From positions 1,465,477-1,529,476 of the forward strand of contig OY755045.1 of assembly GCA_963576565.1 (NCBI GenBank): a stretch of DNA of 64,000 bases, in the 5' to 3' direction. A program made the position numbers and the translations under genes. The notes under the pieces were generated by a model. That model saw only the letters and a program-made list of their open reading frames with translations, did no database searches and was not told where the DNA came from. This stretch comes from Aspidapion aeneum (lineage: Eukaryota; Arthropoda; Insecta; Coleoptera; Brentidae). Below, piece after piece: positions 23,360-34,995 of the stretch. Numbering within the stretch: the stretch's first letter is position 1; each line of letters opens with the position of its first letter.

Positions 23360-24150
23360 TACCTAACTAGTGCGGAAAGTGATACTTTTACGCACGCGAC
23401 GTCAGTTGCCCGAACGACGCTTTGCGGAGTTCGGGCACGCCGTCAAGGGCGGAAAAGGCACTTTCCGCAAGAGTTAGGTACAAAATTTTTCCTAGTTGCA
23501 TAAAAAGCTTAGTTTTACATAATAATATATTTGGTATTTTTTACATTAAAACAGCAAAAAACAAATATTGTTTTTATTTTTAATTTAATCGAGTTTGTAA
23601 ATGGGTCAAAAAGTCTGATTAGTCCTAAAACTCAATTTGAAATTTAGCGTGCGTAAAAGTATTTTTCACGCACGGCGTGCGTAAAAATAATTACTTCTAC
23701 GCACGATAATTTATAATGAAAGTTTTACATAAATTTCAGTCACTCTATATATTGCCTTTATGTCACTTGATATACTAGATGACACTGACAAGTTTATTTG
23801 ATATTTACCGTCAGGCGTCAGGTTTTTAGTTTGATTTGTCTTTGCGGCGTCAAAATTGATTTTGAAATTTGTGCTGGAAATGAAGATTTTGAACTGCCAA
23901 GGTTAATATTTGTTATTTTTAATAAATAAAATTATAATTATATATTGTTATAAACTCAAAAAATTTGACTCAAATTTATTCCAATTATAAAAATGTAATT
24001 TTTTACTGTTATTATAATTTCTATTTGGTCCAAATAGTATAATTTTTTACAAAAAAACAGCGTGCGTAAAAAAAATTTTTACGCACGCCAAACAAGTTTT
24101 TTTACGCACGGCATGCGGGAAGTGCGGAAAAACGCGTTTTACGCTCGCAA
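23360..24150. mobile_element. Box-containing element related to the Crypton-like element, no ORF
   Basis: The left block 23360-23481 starts TACCTAACTAGTGCGGAAAG, with TGATACTTTTACGCACGCG, and closes with GCACTTTCCGCAAGAGTTAGG, an imperfect palindrome. Further palindromic boxes (GCGTGCGTAAAA with TTTTACGCACG) lie at 23648-23711 and 24060-24150. The AAAGTGATACTTTT and AAGGCACTTT pieces match the block at 7434-7532. The interior has no recombinase and an unassigned short start at about 23881 (ATGAAGATTTTG). Confidence 0.6.
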
Positions 24151-25025
24151 GTAGGAAATATAAATTACGATTGTGTTTCTTTTTTACCCAACAGCAGGAC
24201 GGCGAAAGGAAGGGTAATGTTATTCAATTGTTGTATGTCAGTAAATATGTATGTTTGTGTCACGCTAGAGGCGAAACGGCTGAACCGATTTTGACAAAAA
24301 AGGTGTTGTTGAATTGCTACTGATCCCGGTGCTATAGACTATATTTTTTTAAACAGGAATAAACATGACGGTCTTCAGACGCCATTTTGTCACATGATGT
24401 AGGCTTCAATTCAAGGCATATAAATTATCTAAATTTCAGGCGATTTGATTGAAACTCCTTTGATTACCCATTGCAAATGTCCTCTAATTTGCTGTAGTTA
24501 CTTTGTAGTCCTCCCTGCTCCCACCCATCTCCCCTCCTGTCATTTCCCCCACCCTATTTAAATTAAATATTCGCATAATTTTATCAAATATAGAGCGATT
24601 TCAAAAAGTCTGACTGCATACGCTTTCAGATTTTTTTTCCAACACCATTTTACTAGTTAAATTTAGCAGTTGGGTGTTTTTATATTTAACAATTCTTTTT
24701 ATCCCTACAAAATTTATTTTGATAAAAATACTCTATTTGTGTACAAGAAAAAGACGTCAATTAATTCCGTTTTAGTTGTTTAGTTGCGCTTCTCTTCCGC
24801 AAGCTGTGGCGGTTCCAAGAGGGGGCCACGGAAGCTCGCCCTCCTAATATCTTGGTTAAATAACAAAATAAATAACGCTTATGTTGTAGTTTTAGTGGAA
24901 AAATATCAAATGCATTAGCCACACGATACCTCCCAAACCGCTAAACCGCTTTTTATGAGATTTTCACAAATAATTGTGTTCGATACTAGAAATAAAATTT
25001 CCGACTTCCATTGTCTTTATTTATT
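24151..25025. other. Dispersed-repeat remnants without genes
   Basis: Contains GCGAAACGGCTGAACCGATT near 24280, a sequence type common in insect LINE 3' regions, and CAAACCGCTAAACCGCT near 24935. CCGCAAGCTGTGGCGG near 24800 is a small GC-rich palindrome. No ORF. Confidence 0.35.
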
Positions 25026-25560
25026 TTAAACACGACGTTTGGGTTAGTAAGTATCTCTAACCGTTTTCAAGTGTAAACTAAACAATCTAGTCTGTAGGCT
25101 ACTACCTATACTACTTGCTATACAGTCAGGTGTGACAGCCCGCCGCCTTTTTAATCCTAAGACGTCTGTTTTCCTTAAGGAGTGGTTTCCATATGTTTGG
25201 TTGACTGAAAACTTCTTTATTCTTTGTTTTAAACGCAGCTTCAATAAAGTTTTGTGTTCGCCAATGCGACTCCCTAGGCAAAACTTTATCTTCTGACCAC
25301 TGAATCCTCTGTGATCATTTGACTATGCATGATCCGCTAAAACGGATTTTTCAATATTATCCCCTAATTGGGTACTTTTTAGATGTTAATTTACTCTAAC
25401 CTGAAGAGGGCGTTTCGTTTCACCTACATATGATTTCCCACACTCACACGGGATTTGGTAAATACATTCCTTAATATTTGAGGGATTTTTTGGTTTTGTT
25501 TTAGTTACAAAACTCCTTATCGTATTTCCCGATGAAAATTTACAAGAACGCATCTCGCTA
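25026..25560 (-). pseudogene. Penelope-like element: GIY-YIG endonuclease and 3' end
   Basis: On the minus strand: KECIYQIPCECGKSYVGETK then RPLQVRV, the GIY-YIG core with the C-x-C-G spacing typical of Penelope elements. This is followed by SVLADHA, GEHKTLLKLRLKQRIKKF and NQTYGNHSLR. Stops (after RVN and HA) break it. The reverse transcriptase is missing upstream. The 3' end includes the hammerhead-like segment at 25040-25085. The upstream side is replaced by the element at 25598-26014. Confidence 0.85.
25040..25085 (-). ncRNA. Hammerhead-ribozyme-like motif in a Penelope end
   Basis: Minus strand: CTTGAAAA, stem GGTTAG..CTAACC with loop AGATACTTA, then AAACGTC, flanked by ACAC and GTGT. 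The arrangement follows the minimal hammerhead found in Penelope-like elements. This copy has CTAACCC before AAACGTC and a deviating core (not CUGANGA), so activity is doubtful. Better-conserved relatives lie at 59925-60010. Confidence 0.5.
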
Positions 25561-25597
25561 AAATATAAAAAAAAATTAAAATATTTTATTTTAAACT

Positions 25598-26014
25598 CGG
25601 GGTTGGTTGACGCATGCGTCAACCAGTCCCTTGTTGGGTGCGTCAACCAGTCCCTGACCACGTTTTTGTATGTGTGATGCAACTGCACCTATACTATTTT
25701 ATTCTTAGAAAATCTAATTAACAGTTCTTGTTTGGGACGGTTGGAGCTTTATTTAGCAAAAAACCGATCTCAATTATCTTTAAAAATAAAGTTTCTAGAA
25801 CAAAAACTGTAAAAAAATAAAAAATTACTTACCACTGCCAAAAAACTACAAACCGTACTGTACACAACACCACTGATGCAATCAAACTGAAAAGAACGTT
25901 CAAGAGTGGTTTTTTATGGCCGCTTAAAGACAAACCGGTCGGCGACGTTGCCAAGTATACTGTTTTTCAAAAAATTGAGGTACGTCAACCAACCCGGTGC
26001 GTCAACCAGCCCCG
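25598..26014. mobile_element. Small TIR element with GCGTCAACCAG subterminal repeats
   Basis: Ends are CGGGGTTGGTTGACGCA on the left and the complement of GGGGCTGGTTGACGCAC on the right. GCGTCAACCAG or its complement occurs several times near both ends. It is 417 bp with no transposase. It separates two Penelope-type sequence pieces; the one at 26020-26060 is in opposite orientation (CAATTAGGGGATATTGGAAA). Confidence 0.65.
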
Positions 26015-26390
26015 GGCTCCCCTACCCAATTAGGGGATATTGGAAAATTCGGTTGGCATCTCCTTTTCGAAAGTCCTGGATTCGCCACTGGTTGTAAGTG
26101 TGCTGCTTGAATATTCATCGCAATTATTGTGTCCTTGCATATTTTTCAAAATTAATTTCTGAATAAATGAATAAAATAACAATTGCCCGGCGTAAGGACA
26201 AAGTCCTTTGTAAGCTTTCCTTTTGAGGATATTAACGGGCAACGTAATTTACGGTTTTTAAAAATTTGGTGTTTAAAAAGGCACAATTAGTTAAGAATTA
26301 ATGTTTTTTATTAAAACGCACCTGGTGGTATAGGTCGAAGTTTAAACAACTTTTTTATTTTTTCACTGATATTTATAAACGAAATGCTTG
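26015..26390. other. Penelope remnant and unassigned spacer
   Basis: 26025-26060 is an inverted relative of 25345-25380. The rest (to 26390) has no ORF with known domains and no repeats that I can pair. Confidence 0.4.
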
Positions 26391-26394
26391 ATAG

Positions 26395-27225
26395 GCTCTG
26401 GAACGAAATAGCAACGTACAAAATAGCGACGTACAAAATAGCGATGTACAAAAAAGCGACGTACAAAAGAGCGACTATCAAAATAGCGATGTAATGAAAG
26501 GGCGACTATCAAAATAGCGATGTATCAAAATAGCGTTTGTAACAAAACAACGACATATTAAAATAGCGATGTATCAAAATAGCGACAATTAAAATAGCGA
26601 TATATCAAAATAGCGACAACCAAAATAGCGACAATCAAAATAGCGATGTATCAAAATAGCGATGTATCAAAATGGCGATGTATCAAAATACCGAATCAAA
26701 CCAAACCGAATCTAATCAAACCAATCCAAACCGAAACGAACCGAAATGCGCTATTATTTCCTGCGGTATTTGGACTATACCAACTTATTTAAAAAAAAAG
26801 TTCCCTGATTCTTTTCCGGGATCCTAGAGGGTGTGAATCTGAACCGAACCGAACCGATCTGAACCGAATTCGGTTCTGTTTGGATTTATACTCTCTAGGA
26901 TTCCGAAAAACATGCTGGTTCGGTTCGGTTCAGTTCGGTTCGGTTCGGATTCACACCCTCTAGGATCCCGTGAAAGAAGTCAGGAAAGTTTTTTTTTTGA
27001 AAATATTTCTTAGACAGAAACCCTTTAGTCGAGCTATATGCCAAGAAATATCGCTATTTTGAAAGTCGCTATTTTGTTACATCGCTTTTTTGATAGTCGC
27101 TATTTTGTTACATCGCTATTTTGTTACATCACTATTTTGATAGTCGCCTTTTTATTACATATTCGATACCGCTACTTTATTACTCGCTATTTTGTACATC
27201 GCTATTTCCTTCCAGAGCCCGCTTG
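26395..27225. mobile_element. Foldback element with TAGCGATGTATCAAAA satellite arms
   Basis: The outer left arm 26395-26700 is a degenerate 12-16-bp tandem of AAAATAGCGAC/TGTA. The outer right arm 27040-27215 is its reverse complement (TCGCTATTTTGTTACA). The inner arms carry GGATCCTAGAGGGTGTGAAT with GAACCGAACC repeats, mirrored by GGTTCGGTTCGG and ATTCACACCCTCTAGGATCC. The inner part is shared with 40384-41076. No ORF. Confidence 0.85.
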
Positions 27226-27407
27226 ATATTATAGTAAATCAAGAAAAAACACCTTTATGCAATGAATTCGTTCTATAGAATGAAACCGCAACGAAAGTGG
27301 ACATGGCTCAGCCCTAATGGAATAACAAAAAACGAAATTGGTTACATTCTGACTACTGAAAAAAACATCGTTAGAGATGTAACACTCTTAGCACGGATCA
27401 CCTCTTA

Positions 27408-29067
27408 GGGCCGGTTTATCAATGGAGGGGTATCTCCTCGTGTTAACTAGCCCAGGGCCAACTCTAACCTTGGGGTAACCCTCGAGTTAAAGAGAAAAGT
27501 GTTTATCCACACCATTTTAACCCAGAGCTCCGAAACTCGCAGGTTGGCAATGCTGATAACAATCGACCATCTAAGTTTTCCCTTCTTATTTGATAGTGTA
27601 TGGTATTTTTGACATTTTGTGGTTATCAAGTGGTTATAATCATATGTTTTTGTATTTTTGGTTTTGGGTGTTTTGTTAAAAAAAATGATTTAGAAAAACC
27701 TTATTCACCTTCTTTAGTTATTGTACTCTAGGCAGTAAGTATTTACTACGTATGATGAAAATAGTACAGCTCAAGATTTGTAAATTGTTTTTGTTGTACT
27801 TGTCCTACTTATAGTATAAAATAAAAATACATCTATAGGTATATCTATCTACCTATTAAAGCTAGATTTATACATTACATAATTTAAGAGATAAAATGAG
27901 TTAAAAGCAAATGGATTAATTTCCATATTGGATCATAATACTGCATTTTTTAAGTTTATTTTTAAACTACTTCACCTATTTTATTTTTGTTACAGATCAT
28001 GTCTTTGCAAAGAAACAAACAAGCTTCTCTAAACATCGGCACTTTAATGAAGAAATATTAACAAGGTACATCAACAATAAATAATGGTACTAGTTTCTGG
28101 CACATCAACCTGTTATCCCGGAATGACTGATTTACAAACACCCTGTGCAGAGCAAGAGGTTTTCTGGCTGACCAAGAAGTTGTTTCAAAACCCTGATCTT
28201 ATATATTATTTATTCTGTAGCATATTTTTTAAAAATTTAAATCTTGCATGTTTGAATGATTTCAGTATTTTATTTTGATGTTACTCTTTAAGTTCATTGT
28301 TGATTATTTCTGATTCCTAAAATACTGTTATATAACAAAGGAACTTGATAGTCATTTTTCAGGGGCCGCCAAATAAGAATTTAAAAATCTCAATGTTTGA
28401 AATTACATTTACTTTTTATTTTGCATTTTTAAATAAATATAAAAAGTTTTAAAACTATATACATAAATTAGTATTATAATAAAACTGGTACACATATTGA
28501 TGATGATTCATATGTAAATGGGCCTTGCATCCCTCTCACTGCGACCACCAGAGAGTCTATGTTGTGGCTCGGTACAAATAGCAGGTAGCTCTGTTGGCCG
28601 ATGGGATATTTATTGGGTTATTCATGGAGTGCTTTTCTATTAAACATTATCTTGCTCATAGAAAAAATAATATTTATTTTAGGCGTGCTTGGGAGACTGC
28701 TCTCATTGCAAATATCTCCATGTCTTTGGGGAATTCCATCATCTCAGCCTCACACCATAAAAAGTATCACTGCTGTTTTAAAAATTTCGGATCATCCTAT
28801 TTAACACTTAGAAAATTAAAGTACACAAGTTGAATGTTGTGCTTTTGAGAAAAATTAACCAAAATAAAAAAAAGACTTCAAAATAATTGGAAATTTTTAC
28901 GTTAACCCAGAGCTAAATACGCTACCCTGCCGTTCGAGCGCCGGTCAAGTTAGCCTAGGGTTAACCATCGAGTTTGCATTTAACCTTGGATGGATAAACA
29001 CTTTTGACAACTTTAACCCAGGGCTATCTCTAACTCGAGGGGTAACCCTCCATTGATTAACCGGCCC
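27408..29067. mobile_element. PIF/Harbinger-like non-autonomous element, TTA target duplication
   Basis: The left terminus GGGCCGGTTTATCAATGGAG and the right-end complement GGGCCGGTTAATCAATGGAG extend to about 120-bp inverted repeats with CTCGAGTTA and GTGTTTATCCA. TTA stands directly outside both ends (27405-27407 and 29068-29070). It is 1660 bp without a recognisable nuclease. It contains an R1/I-like LINE tail at 28498-28585 and short ORFs (28084-28278, 28594-28833) without known domains. The superfamily call rests on TIR style and the TTA duplication. Confidence 0.85.
28498..28585 (-). pseudogene. R1/I-like LINE 3' tail, short fragment
   Basis: GATGATGATTCATATGTAAA and GGGCCTTGCATCCCTCTCAC match the reverse complement of the 3' UTR at 11365-11445. 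It is nested in the Harbinger-like element. Confidence 0.8.
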
Positions 29068-29989
29068 TTAAACAGCTTTACAACAGGCAGTGATCATAGG
29101 ATGGTCAGAACAAAATTCTGCATTGACAGTAATTTCGAAATGAAAAAAAAATTGATAATAAAAATGAACAAATTGACATGAATAAACTTACACAAAATAA
29201 AGCTATACACAAATAAAGGCTAAAGAAACAACTAAACCAAAAGTGCGAAAATAAAAATATAGATCAAATAAATAATACGCTGTCCAGAGCTATGACCAAA
29301 GTAGGAAAAGATATCGCACAAATAGATAAAAAGAAAGAAAATTGTATATCAGAAAAGGCTTATCCTGGAGAAAGAACGAAAAAGAACATCGATAGATGAC
29401 ACGGAAGTAAATAAAACTATAAGAAAAATCATAAAAGAAAATTAAATTTGAGAGAGTTATAGAAAATATGAAATGTCTAAGGCGATATGATATGAAATAA
29501 TTTAAATAAAGGATACGAACGACATAGATACGTTAAAGAGAATATTATAAATATCACACAACTATTCTATACAGAATTATACCAAACAAAAAGGGAACCA
29601 TCACGAGAAACCACGAAGAAACTCAAAACAAAAATAAAGAACATAAACTCAGAGCTAAATAAGCAAAGCGAAATTAAAGAGAGCATTAAAGAAAATGAAA
29701 AATAACAAATCACCTGGAAAAGACGGAGTAACGGCAGAAATGGTCACATACGGTGGTAAAGCTGTAGTTAGTACCCTACATATTCTCCTGAATAAAATAC
29801 TAAAAGAAAAAATAATCCCAAACAACTGGAAAGAATCAATAACCATTATTCTGCACAAGAAAGGCGATAGAGCAGGCCTAAAGAACTATCGACCTATAAC
29901 ACTGCTCAATGTAATTTATAAGCTTTTCACGAAAATATTTGGCAATATTGAATATTTTATCATAAAATATCTTTGGACTCAAAATTAAA

Positions 29990-31600
29990 GAAAATTTGAT
30001 TTGATTAATCGTGAAAAAAAACTGAGAAACTCTTACCTATTTTATAAGTGAAAAATATACCTGTTTATATTGTGTAATGTTTTTTTAAAACAAGATACCA
30101 CCTCTTAGTTAATTGAAAATGATGAGTGTTGTGGGTTCGGCGCATAGGTGCAGTGCTAGAGACATTTATGGACGATTCTACCAAAAGTGGGCTATATGCA
30201 TATCATTTTTGGTCATTGCCTTTAAATAACAGTACAGCACAGTAAATAATTTAGTTTTTTTTTTAAATTTATGTAACTAATTAGGTGTAAGCTAAGTAAC
30301 ATTTATTTTCCCGAATTTTAGGAATTATTGCATAAAAATTCCAGAGGGATGAGTACCAGAGGAATGAGTTTTTTAATGGTTTTCCAATTTAAATTAAAAT
30401 CTATTTAGACTACTTAACTTAAGTTTTATATAAACAAAGTTATTATACTTATAATTTTAAAACAATCAACAAAACTATTATACTATTGATATCAGTCGAA
30501 TATTTACTTACCAGTGGAATGATAATTGAAGCGTTCCTTTTTGATTTCTCTGGAAAAAACTAATTTTCTGCCGAAAATAAAAAGATCAATAACTTAAACC
30601 AAACTAAAGTTGACATTATCTGTCACAACTTGTCACCCTCACAAGTAAATTAGATATCCAGGGCCGTCTCTTTCTCTAGAAATTAACCGGTGGTATTCAC
30701 AAATATTGTGTTATTAAAAATGGAGCACGTTTAAAATTGTAAAATTTTCCGGAGAAAATGTAAATTCGGATTTTCAAAAATATGACTGCAAACTTAAGTT
30801 TTATCAATTTTTTGATAAATAGTTAAGACTTGATTAAATATTATTTTATAGGATATTTTTTTCAATCTGAGTTTTTAATATTTGGTTTGGGACTACACCA
30901 GAGGAATGAGGTATTTGCTTTGTAATAAAAAAAATTATAAACTTGCAATTTTTTTTATACATTAAACTCAAGTGCTCCATAAAGAAAACATTTCGTTTTA
31001 AATCTTATAACTAAAACTATGCTTCATTTGCAGTCTGTGTTATGCATTCCCACTCCACAGCACCATTTTAGTAAAATCATCCTTATAGGATATCTTAAGC
31101 TCTAGGATTGTAACATTTAATTTAGTCCTACTCCTTCATTCACGCCGGTAACCAGGCCGGATGAGATTGGATGTCTTGTAAAGGCAGACTTATTTACACA
31201 CCTCCTTAACATTCTAAGAGAAAAATGGACAGGATAAAAAAAAATTCGGAGGTGGAGTTCTAAAGGTGGCAAAAAATAATGCAATAAAAAAGAGGAAAAA
31301 AGGACTACATTTTCAGAATCAAATTTATTAATTCCCAAGCTTTTTGCCGCAGATGTAAAATAGAACATTTTCGCTTAAATAATATTAGAGAGTTATTGTA
31401 AGTGAATTAAGCTTTAGCAGTAATAATGTTTGTAGTATTTTGCGCCGTAAATTATATACTGGGATGTTGTATCTCTCCAACTTTTTTAAAATATATATCG
31501 CAGTAGCTCCAAAAAACTTAAAACGTAAATTACATGGTATGGGAATAAATCTTAGCGTATATCATTAGATCGACTTAAAAACATTTGCAACGCTCTGTCC
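29990..31600. other. Gene-free stretch with CCAGAGGAATGAG motifs
   Basis: TACCAGAGGAATGAG at about 30355 and CACCAGAGGAATGAG at about 30897 stand in direct orientation. TACCAGTGGAATGA at 30510 is a weaker relative. No long ORF: an 83-codon minus ORF at 31117-31368 has no known motif. Possibly an old element. Confidence 0.35.
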
Positions 31601-31921
31601 AGGGCCTGGTCACTCGAGCTTCACTGACCAGTCGATGGCGGCGCCACCGTAGACCCCCGCTCATCCTCACCCTGCCTCACCCAACCCGCTACTGCCCATC
31701 TTTTCGGTAGAAACCAGCTGATCGGTCTCGAATTTTCTGGAATTCCATTTTTTCGTTTTTTACTGCAATTTTTACGGCTTTTACCAACATTTTTGGTATT
31801 TAGGAAACCAAATTTTACCGGCCCGCCAAAAATTCAAGAATTTATTAATAATCTCAAGTAAGTATATAACATAACCTATAAAATAAATTTGCATGGTTTA
31901 TTTTAACAAAAGGCCCAATTT

Positions 31922-32090
31922 CATCGGCGTGGCCAGCCTGAAGGGGGCTGCTGAACGTCTTTGCTTTCTGTGATACACATATATTGTATCTGTATTTTTT
32001 TTATAGTAGTGATCCAGGGGACCCCTGCAATACATAAGGGCAGCCTGAGATCCAACAGAGGGGGCCAGGCCCCCCTTAGCTACGCTGATG
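31922..32090. mobile_element. hAT-type MITE relic
   Basis: The left end CATCGGCGTGGCCAGCCTGA and the complement of the right end CATCAGCGTAGCTAAGGGGG resemble the termini of the hAT element at 57520-58717 (CATTGGCGTAGCTAGCC), including the G-run. The 8-bp flanks do not match, so it is old or rearranged. The surrounding ORF (31961-32341) runs across it and is not convincing. Confidence 0.55.
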
Positions 32091-32344
32091 TCTATCCTCT
32101 GATTGTGGGTTATAAATTTCAAACCTTGGGCTGGGTTCGGTTTGCTTATCTAGCACTTTTGGTAAATAGGAACTATAACATTTCGAAGAAAGAATATTGT
32201 TTGTATATTACAATTTTATATTGTTTCAGGTACTGTTTTTCCAGCTGCTCCAAAGGAGACATGACTGACATGCACATAGAGTGGGGCTCGTGTTCACAAT
32301 TCACATTTTCAAAAACGAGACCAATTATAACAGCGGGATAGATC

Positions 32345-33485
32345 ATTTAGGGTAATTTGGTGTGTATGCTAAGGTAGGTAACTGATCAAGAGAGCAGCAC
32401 TCACTACGTGACCTAGGATATTCTACCTGGGCAAATATGGTGTACTAAAATTAGCAACCGAACCACCTCTGGACAAAAGTGTTATATAAAATATGATATA
32501 TTGTGACTGAGCTAGCCCCCTAATATATGTAAGGAACTCACATGTTTATTATTAAGAGAGATTAATTATAATACTGGTATTACATATTTAGTGTGTTGAA
32601 TTATACAATAAAAAATTTATTAATTTTCTTTTAATAAAGTTTTAAATAAGTTATTTATAATAAATACCTACCCACATACATAATGTAGTTTTATTTTCTG
32701 AATTTACTGCCAAAATATTTGCATTGTTTCATTTTTGATATGAAACAATGCAAACATTTTGGTGCGATCAAAATTTAATTTTTAAAATTGGCGGCTGCCG
32801 CCGCCGCGCCAGCTGGGCGATTGCAGCGCCGCGCTCGATTGGTCAGGAACTAAAAAAAGAGGCATAGAATGAGTGTCCCATCTTTTTTTATACTTATTTA
32901 CCTAATCTGTGGCTCTGTCGGCTAACTAAAACAATTCGCATTTTAGACCGTCGTGTTGCCGTGAAACCCTGAGGAGAACCACCTAGCAGTATAGGTGAAT
33001 CCCAGACGTGTTTCGTATAATGCGAATTTTTTCGGTTAATTGGTCAAAGCGTGTGATGGTCACATCATTCAAGACCCAGAATAGATTAGACCCTGGAGTG
33101 CAATTTGGCCAGTAAACACGATTAGAAATTTACGTTTCCCGTTAAGTATAGTTATTTTGAAATTTCCGTTAAGTCTCTAATAATTGCTCGGTTAAGTAAC
33201 GCGAGAAATAAGTACTCCGAAGCAAGGCTACAGCTTAGAAGATGGTTTAATGAAATTGGAATGTTGCCTTAAAATATTCATAATAATTTGCCAAGAATGA
33301 GGGCTGTGGAAAACGGTATATTTAGGGTATTAATTACCAGATTATAAAATAATAATTTTGGTTTTGGCGCAATTCTCTAATGAAATAGGCCTTTAGGCGA
33401 TCCAAAGGAGTTAATGAATAAAAATTTAACCAGAAAGAACAGGGTGTTACGAATTCGATGGGTTTCGTTTATTTCTAGGGCAGTT
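32345..33485. other. Gene-free stretch with a hairpin and a GC pocket
   Basis: Apart from the hairpin at 32710-32762 and a GC-rich pocket at 32790-32850 (GCGGCTGCCGCCGCCGCGCC), I see no gene. AATTCGCATTTTAGAC near 32935 and ATAATGCGAATTTT near 33018 are inverted, suggesting a small foldback. Confidence 0.35.
32710..32762. repeat. Near-perfect hairpin
   Basis: CCAAAATATTTGCATTGTTT plus CA, a 9-nt spacer, then TGAAACAATGCAAACATTTTGG-type sequence: a stem of about 22 bp with one mismatch. Too short for a typical animal pre-miRNA. Confidence 0.8.
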
Positions 33486-33489
33486 TAGT

Positions 33490-34990
33490 CAAAGTTTTAT
33501 TTGTTTTTTTGCTTATCCATTCATTCCTTTTCTATCTGTAAGCAATGCATGTAACATTTGTCTTTCCATAGATTTTGGGGCTTTTGATACCTTATCCATG
33601 TTTGATTTTGTAAGTGTCCTGGTCTGGGATCCATATGTGAGTACAGGAAGGATACATTGATTATACGCTTTCGTTTTGAGATACTGAGAATATTTTGTAT
33701 ATTTTAATATGCAGCTTAATTTACCGAATGCTGCACAGGCCAATCTTACTCGCATCTTGGTTTTCTTTTTGTAGTTTAATAATTTGTTCCAGATATTTCT
33801 CTACTTGTTCTATTTTTTCTTGGTTTATTTTAATCGTGATATCTTTATCTGTGTTTGTTATGATTTTAGCTGCTGTATCCAGTTCTTCCAGCATTTTTAT
33901 CAGTTCTTCTTTCTTTTCTGTTATTAAGGCGATATCATCAGCATATCTTAGGTGGTTTAAGAATTGTCCGTTTACTTTGATGCCTATTTCTTGCCAATCT
34001 AGGCTTTTAAAAACATCTTCCAGGGCCTGGTTAATTAATTTAGAGAATATTGTGTCACCCTGTTTCACACCTCTTCTTATGATGATGATTGATATTGTTA
34101 CTTCGCTATATATATTGGCTATTAAGTCTGTATATCTGTGATCTATTCGGCTATTAATTAAAGATGCTTCTACTGCCCAGTGCTCAATGCTATCGAAAGC
34201 TTTTTCGTTGGCTCGTTCTATTAGGATTTTCATGGTTAATAAGTGGTTTACTGTACTGAAACCTTTTCTAAAGCCTGCTTGTTCCTTTGATTGATATCCG
34301 TCAAATTTTGTTGTTAGTCTATCTGTTAATATTTTCGTGAAAAGTTTATAAATTACATTGAGGAGTGTAATAACTCGATAGTTTTTTAGCTCTGCTCTAT
34401 CGCCTTTCTTATGTAGAATAATGGTTTTGGATTCTTTCCAGTTGTTTGGGATTATTTTTTGTTTTAGTATTTTATTCAGGAGAATATGGAGGCTGCAGCT
34501 TTACCACCGTACTTGAGCATTTCTGCCGTTACTCCGTCTTTTCTAAGTGATTTGTTATTTTTAATTTTCTTTAATGCTCTCTTTATTTCCGCTTTGCTTA
34601 TTTCAGGTTGTAGCTCTGAGTTTATGTTCTTTATTTTTGTTTGGATTTTCTTCATGATCTCTCATGATGGTTCTCTTTTTGTTTGGTATAATTCTGTATA
34701 TAATAGTTGTGTGATATTTATGATATCCTCTTTAACGTTAGTTTCTATGCCGTTAATATCCTTTATTTTAATTATTTCATATCTACCTAGAGTCGGCCTT
34801 AGACATTTCATTTTCCTGTTATTTTCTATAACTCTCTCAACTTTAATTTCCTGGCTCAGTCTTTTATTTTCTTTTATCATTTTTCTTATAGTTTTATTTA
34901 TTTCTGTGTATTATGTAGATGTTCTTTTTCCTACTCTTTCGAGGGTCCGCCTTTTTTCCATCAGTCTCTTTATTCTTATGTCTTATCTGT
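33490..34990 (-). pseudogene. RTE-type LINE reverse transcriptase, long broken copy
   Basis: Minus strand, 34990 to 33490. It begins with the linker before the RT (34880-34660, VERVIENNRKMKCLRPTLGR). Then come AEIKRALKK, GVTAEMLKYGGKA and FDSIEHWAVEASLINSRIDH (motif A). GVKQGDTIFSKLINQALEDV and LRYADDIALITEKKEELIK (motif C YADD, 33960 region) follow, and the C-terminal part (VLTYGSQTRTLTK, 33513-33755). Frameshifts near 34235 and 33740. This is the longest copy in the window and shows the catalytic Asp positions, but it is inactive. Confidence 0.88.
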
Positions 34991-34995
34991 TATAA

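Larger units (their letters stand above)
27262..29985 (+). pseudogene. RTE-type LINE copy, interrupted by a Harbinger-like MITE
   Basis: 27262-27404 is the end of the endonuclease domain (RKWTWLSPNGITKNEIGYIL, VRDVTLLARIT). It resumes at 29071 after the 1.66-kb insertion (SDHRMVRTK). A degraded linker follows, then at 29695-29985 the reverse transcriptase start (KSPGKDGVTAEMV, KNYRPITLLNVIYKLFTK). Truncated there, with many stops. The family is the same as at 33490-34990 and 46531-47690. Confidence 0.85.

Noticed and set aside
26395..26700. CRISPR-like regularly spaced repeats
   Set aside because: Units are contiguous and degenerate without spacers, in eukaryotic DNA.
31961..32341. 126-codon plus-strand ORF with a Cys-containing end
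   Set aside because: It runs across a hAT relic and shows no domain, signal peptide context or homologous copy.
32938..33025. Hammerhead-like CTGAGGAGAACC..GGTGAATCC stretch
   Set aside because: Stem I does not pair well and the GAAA box reads GAAT; only weak resemblance.
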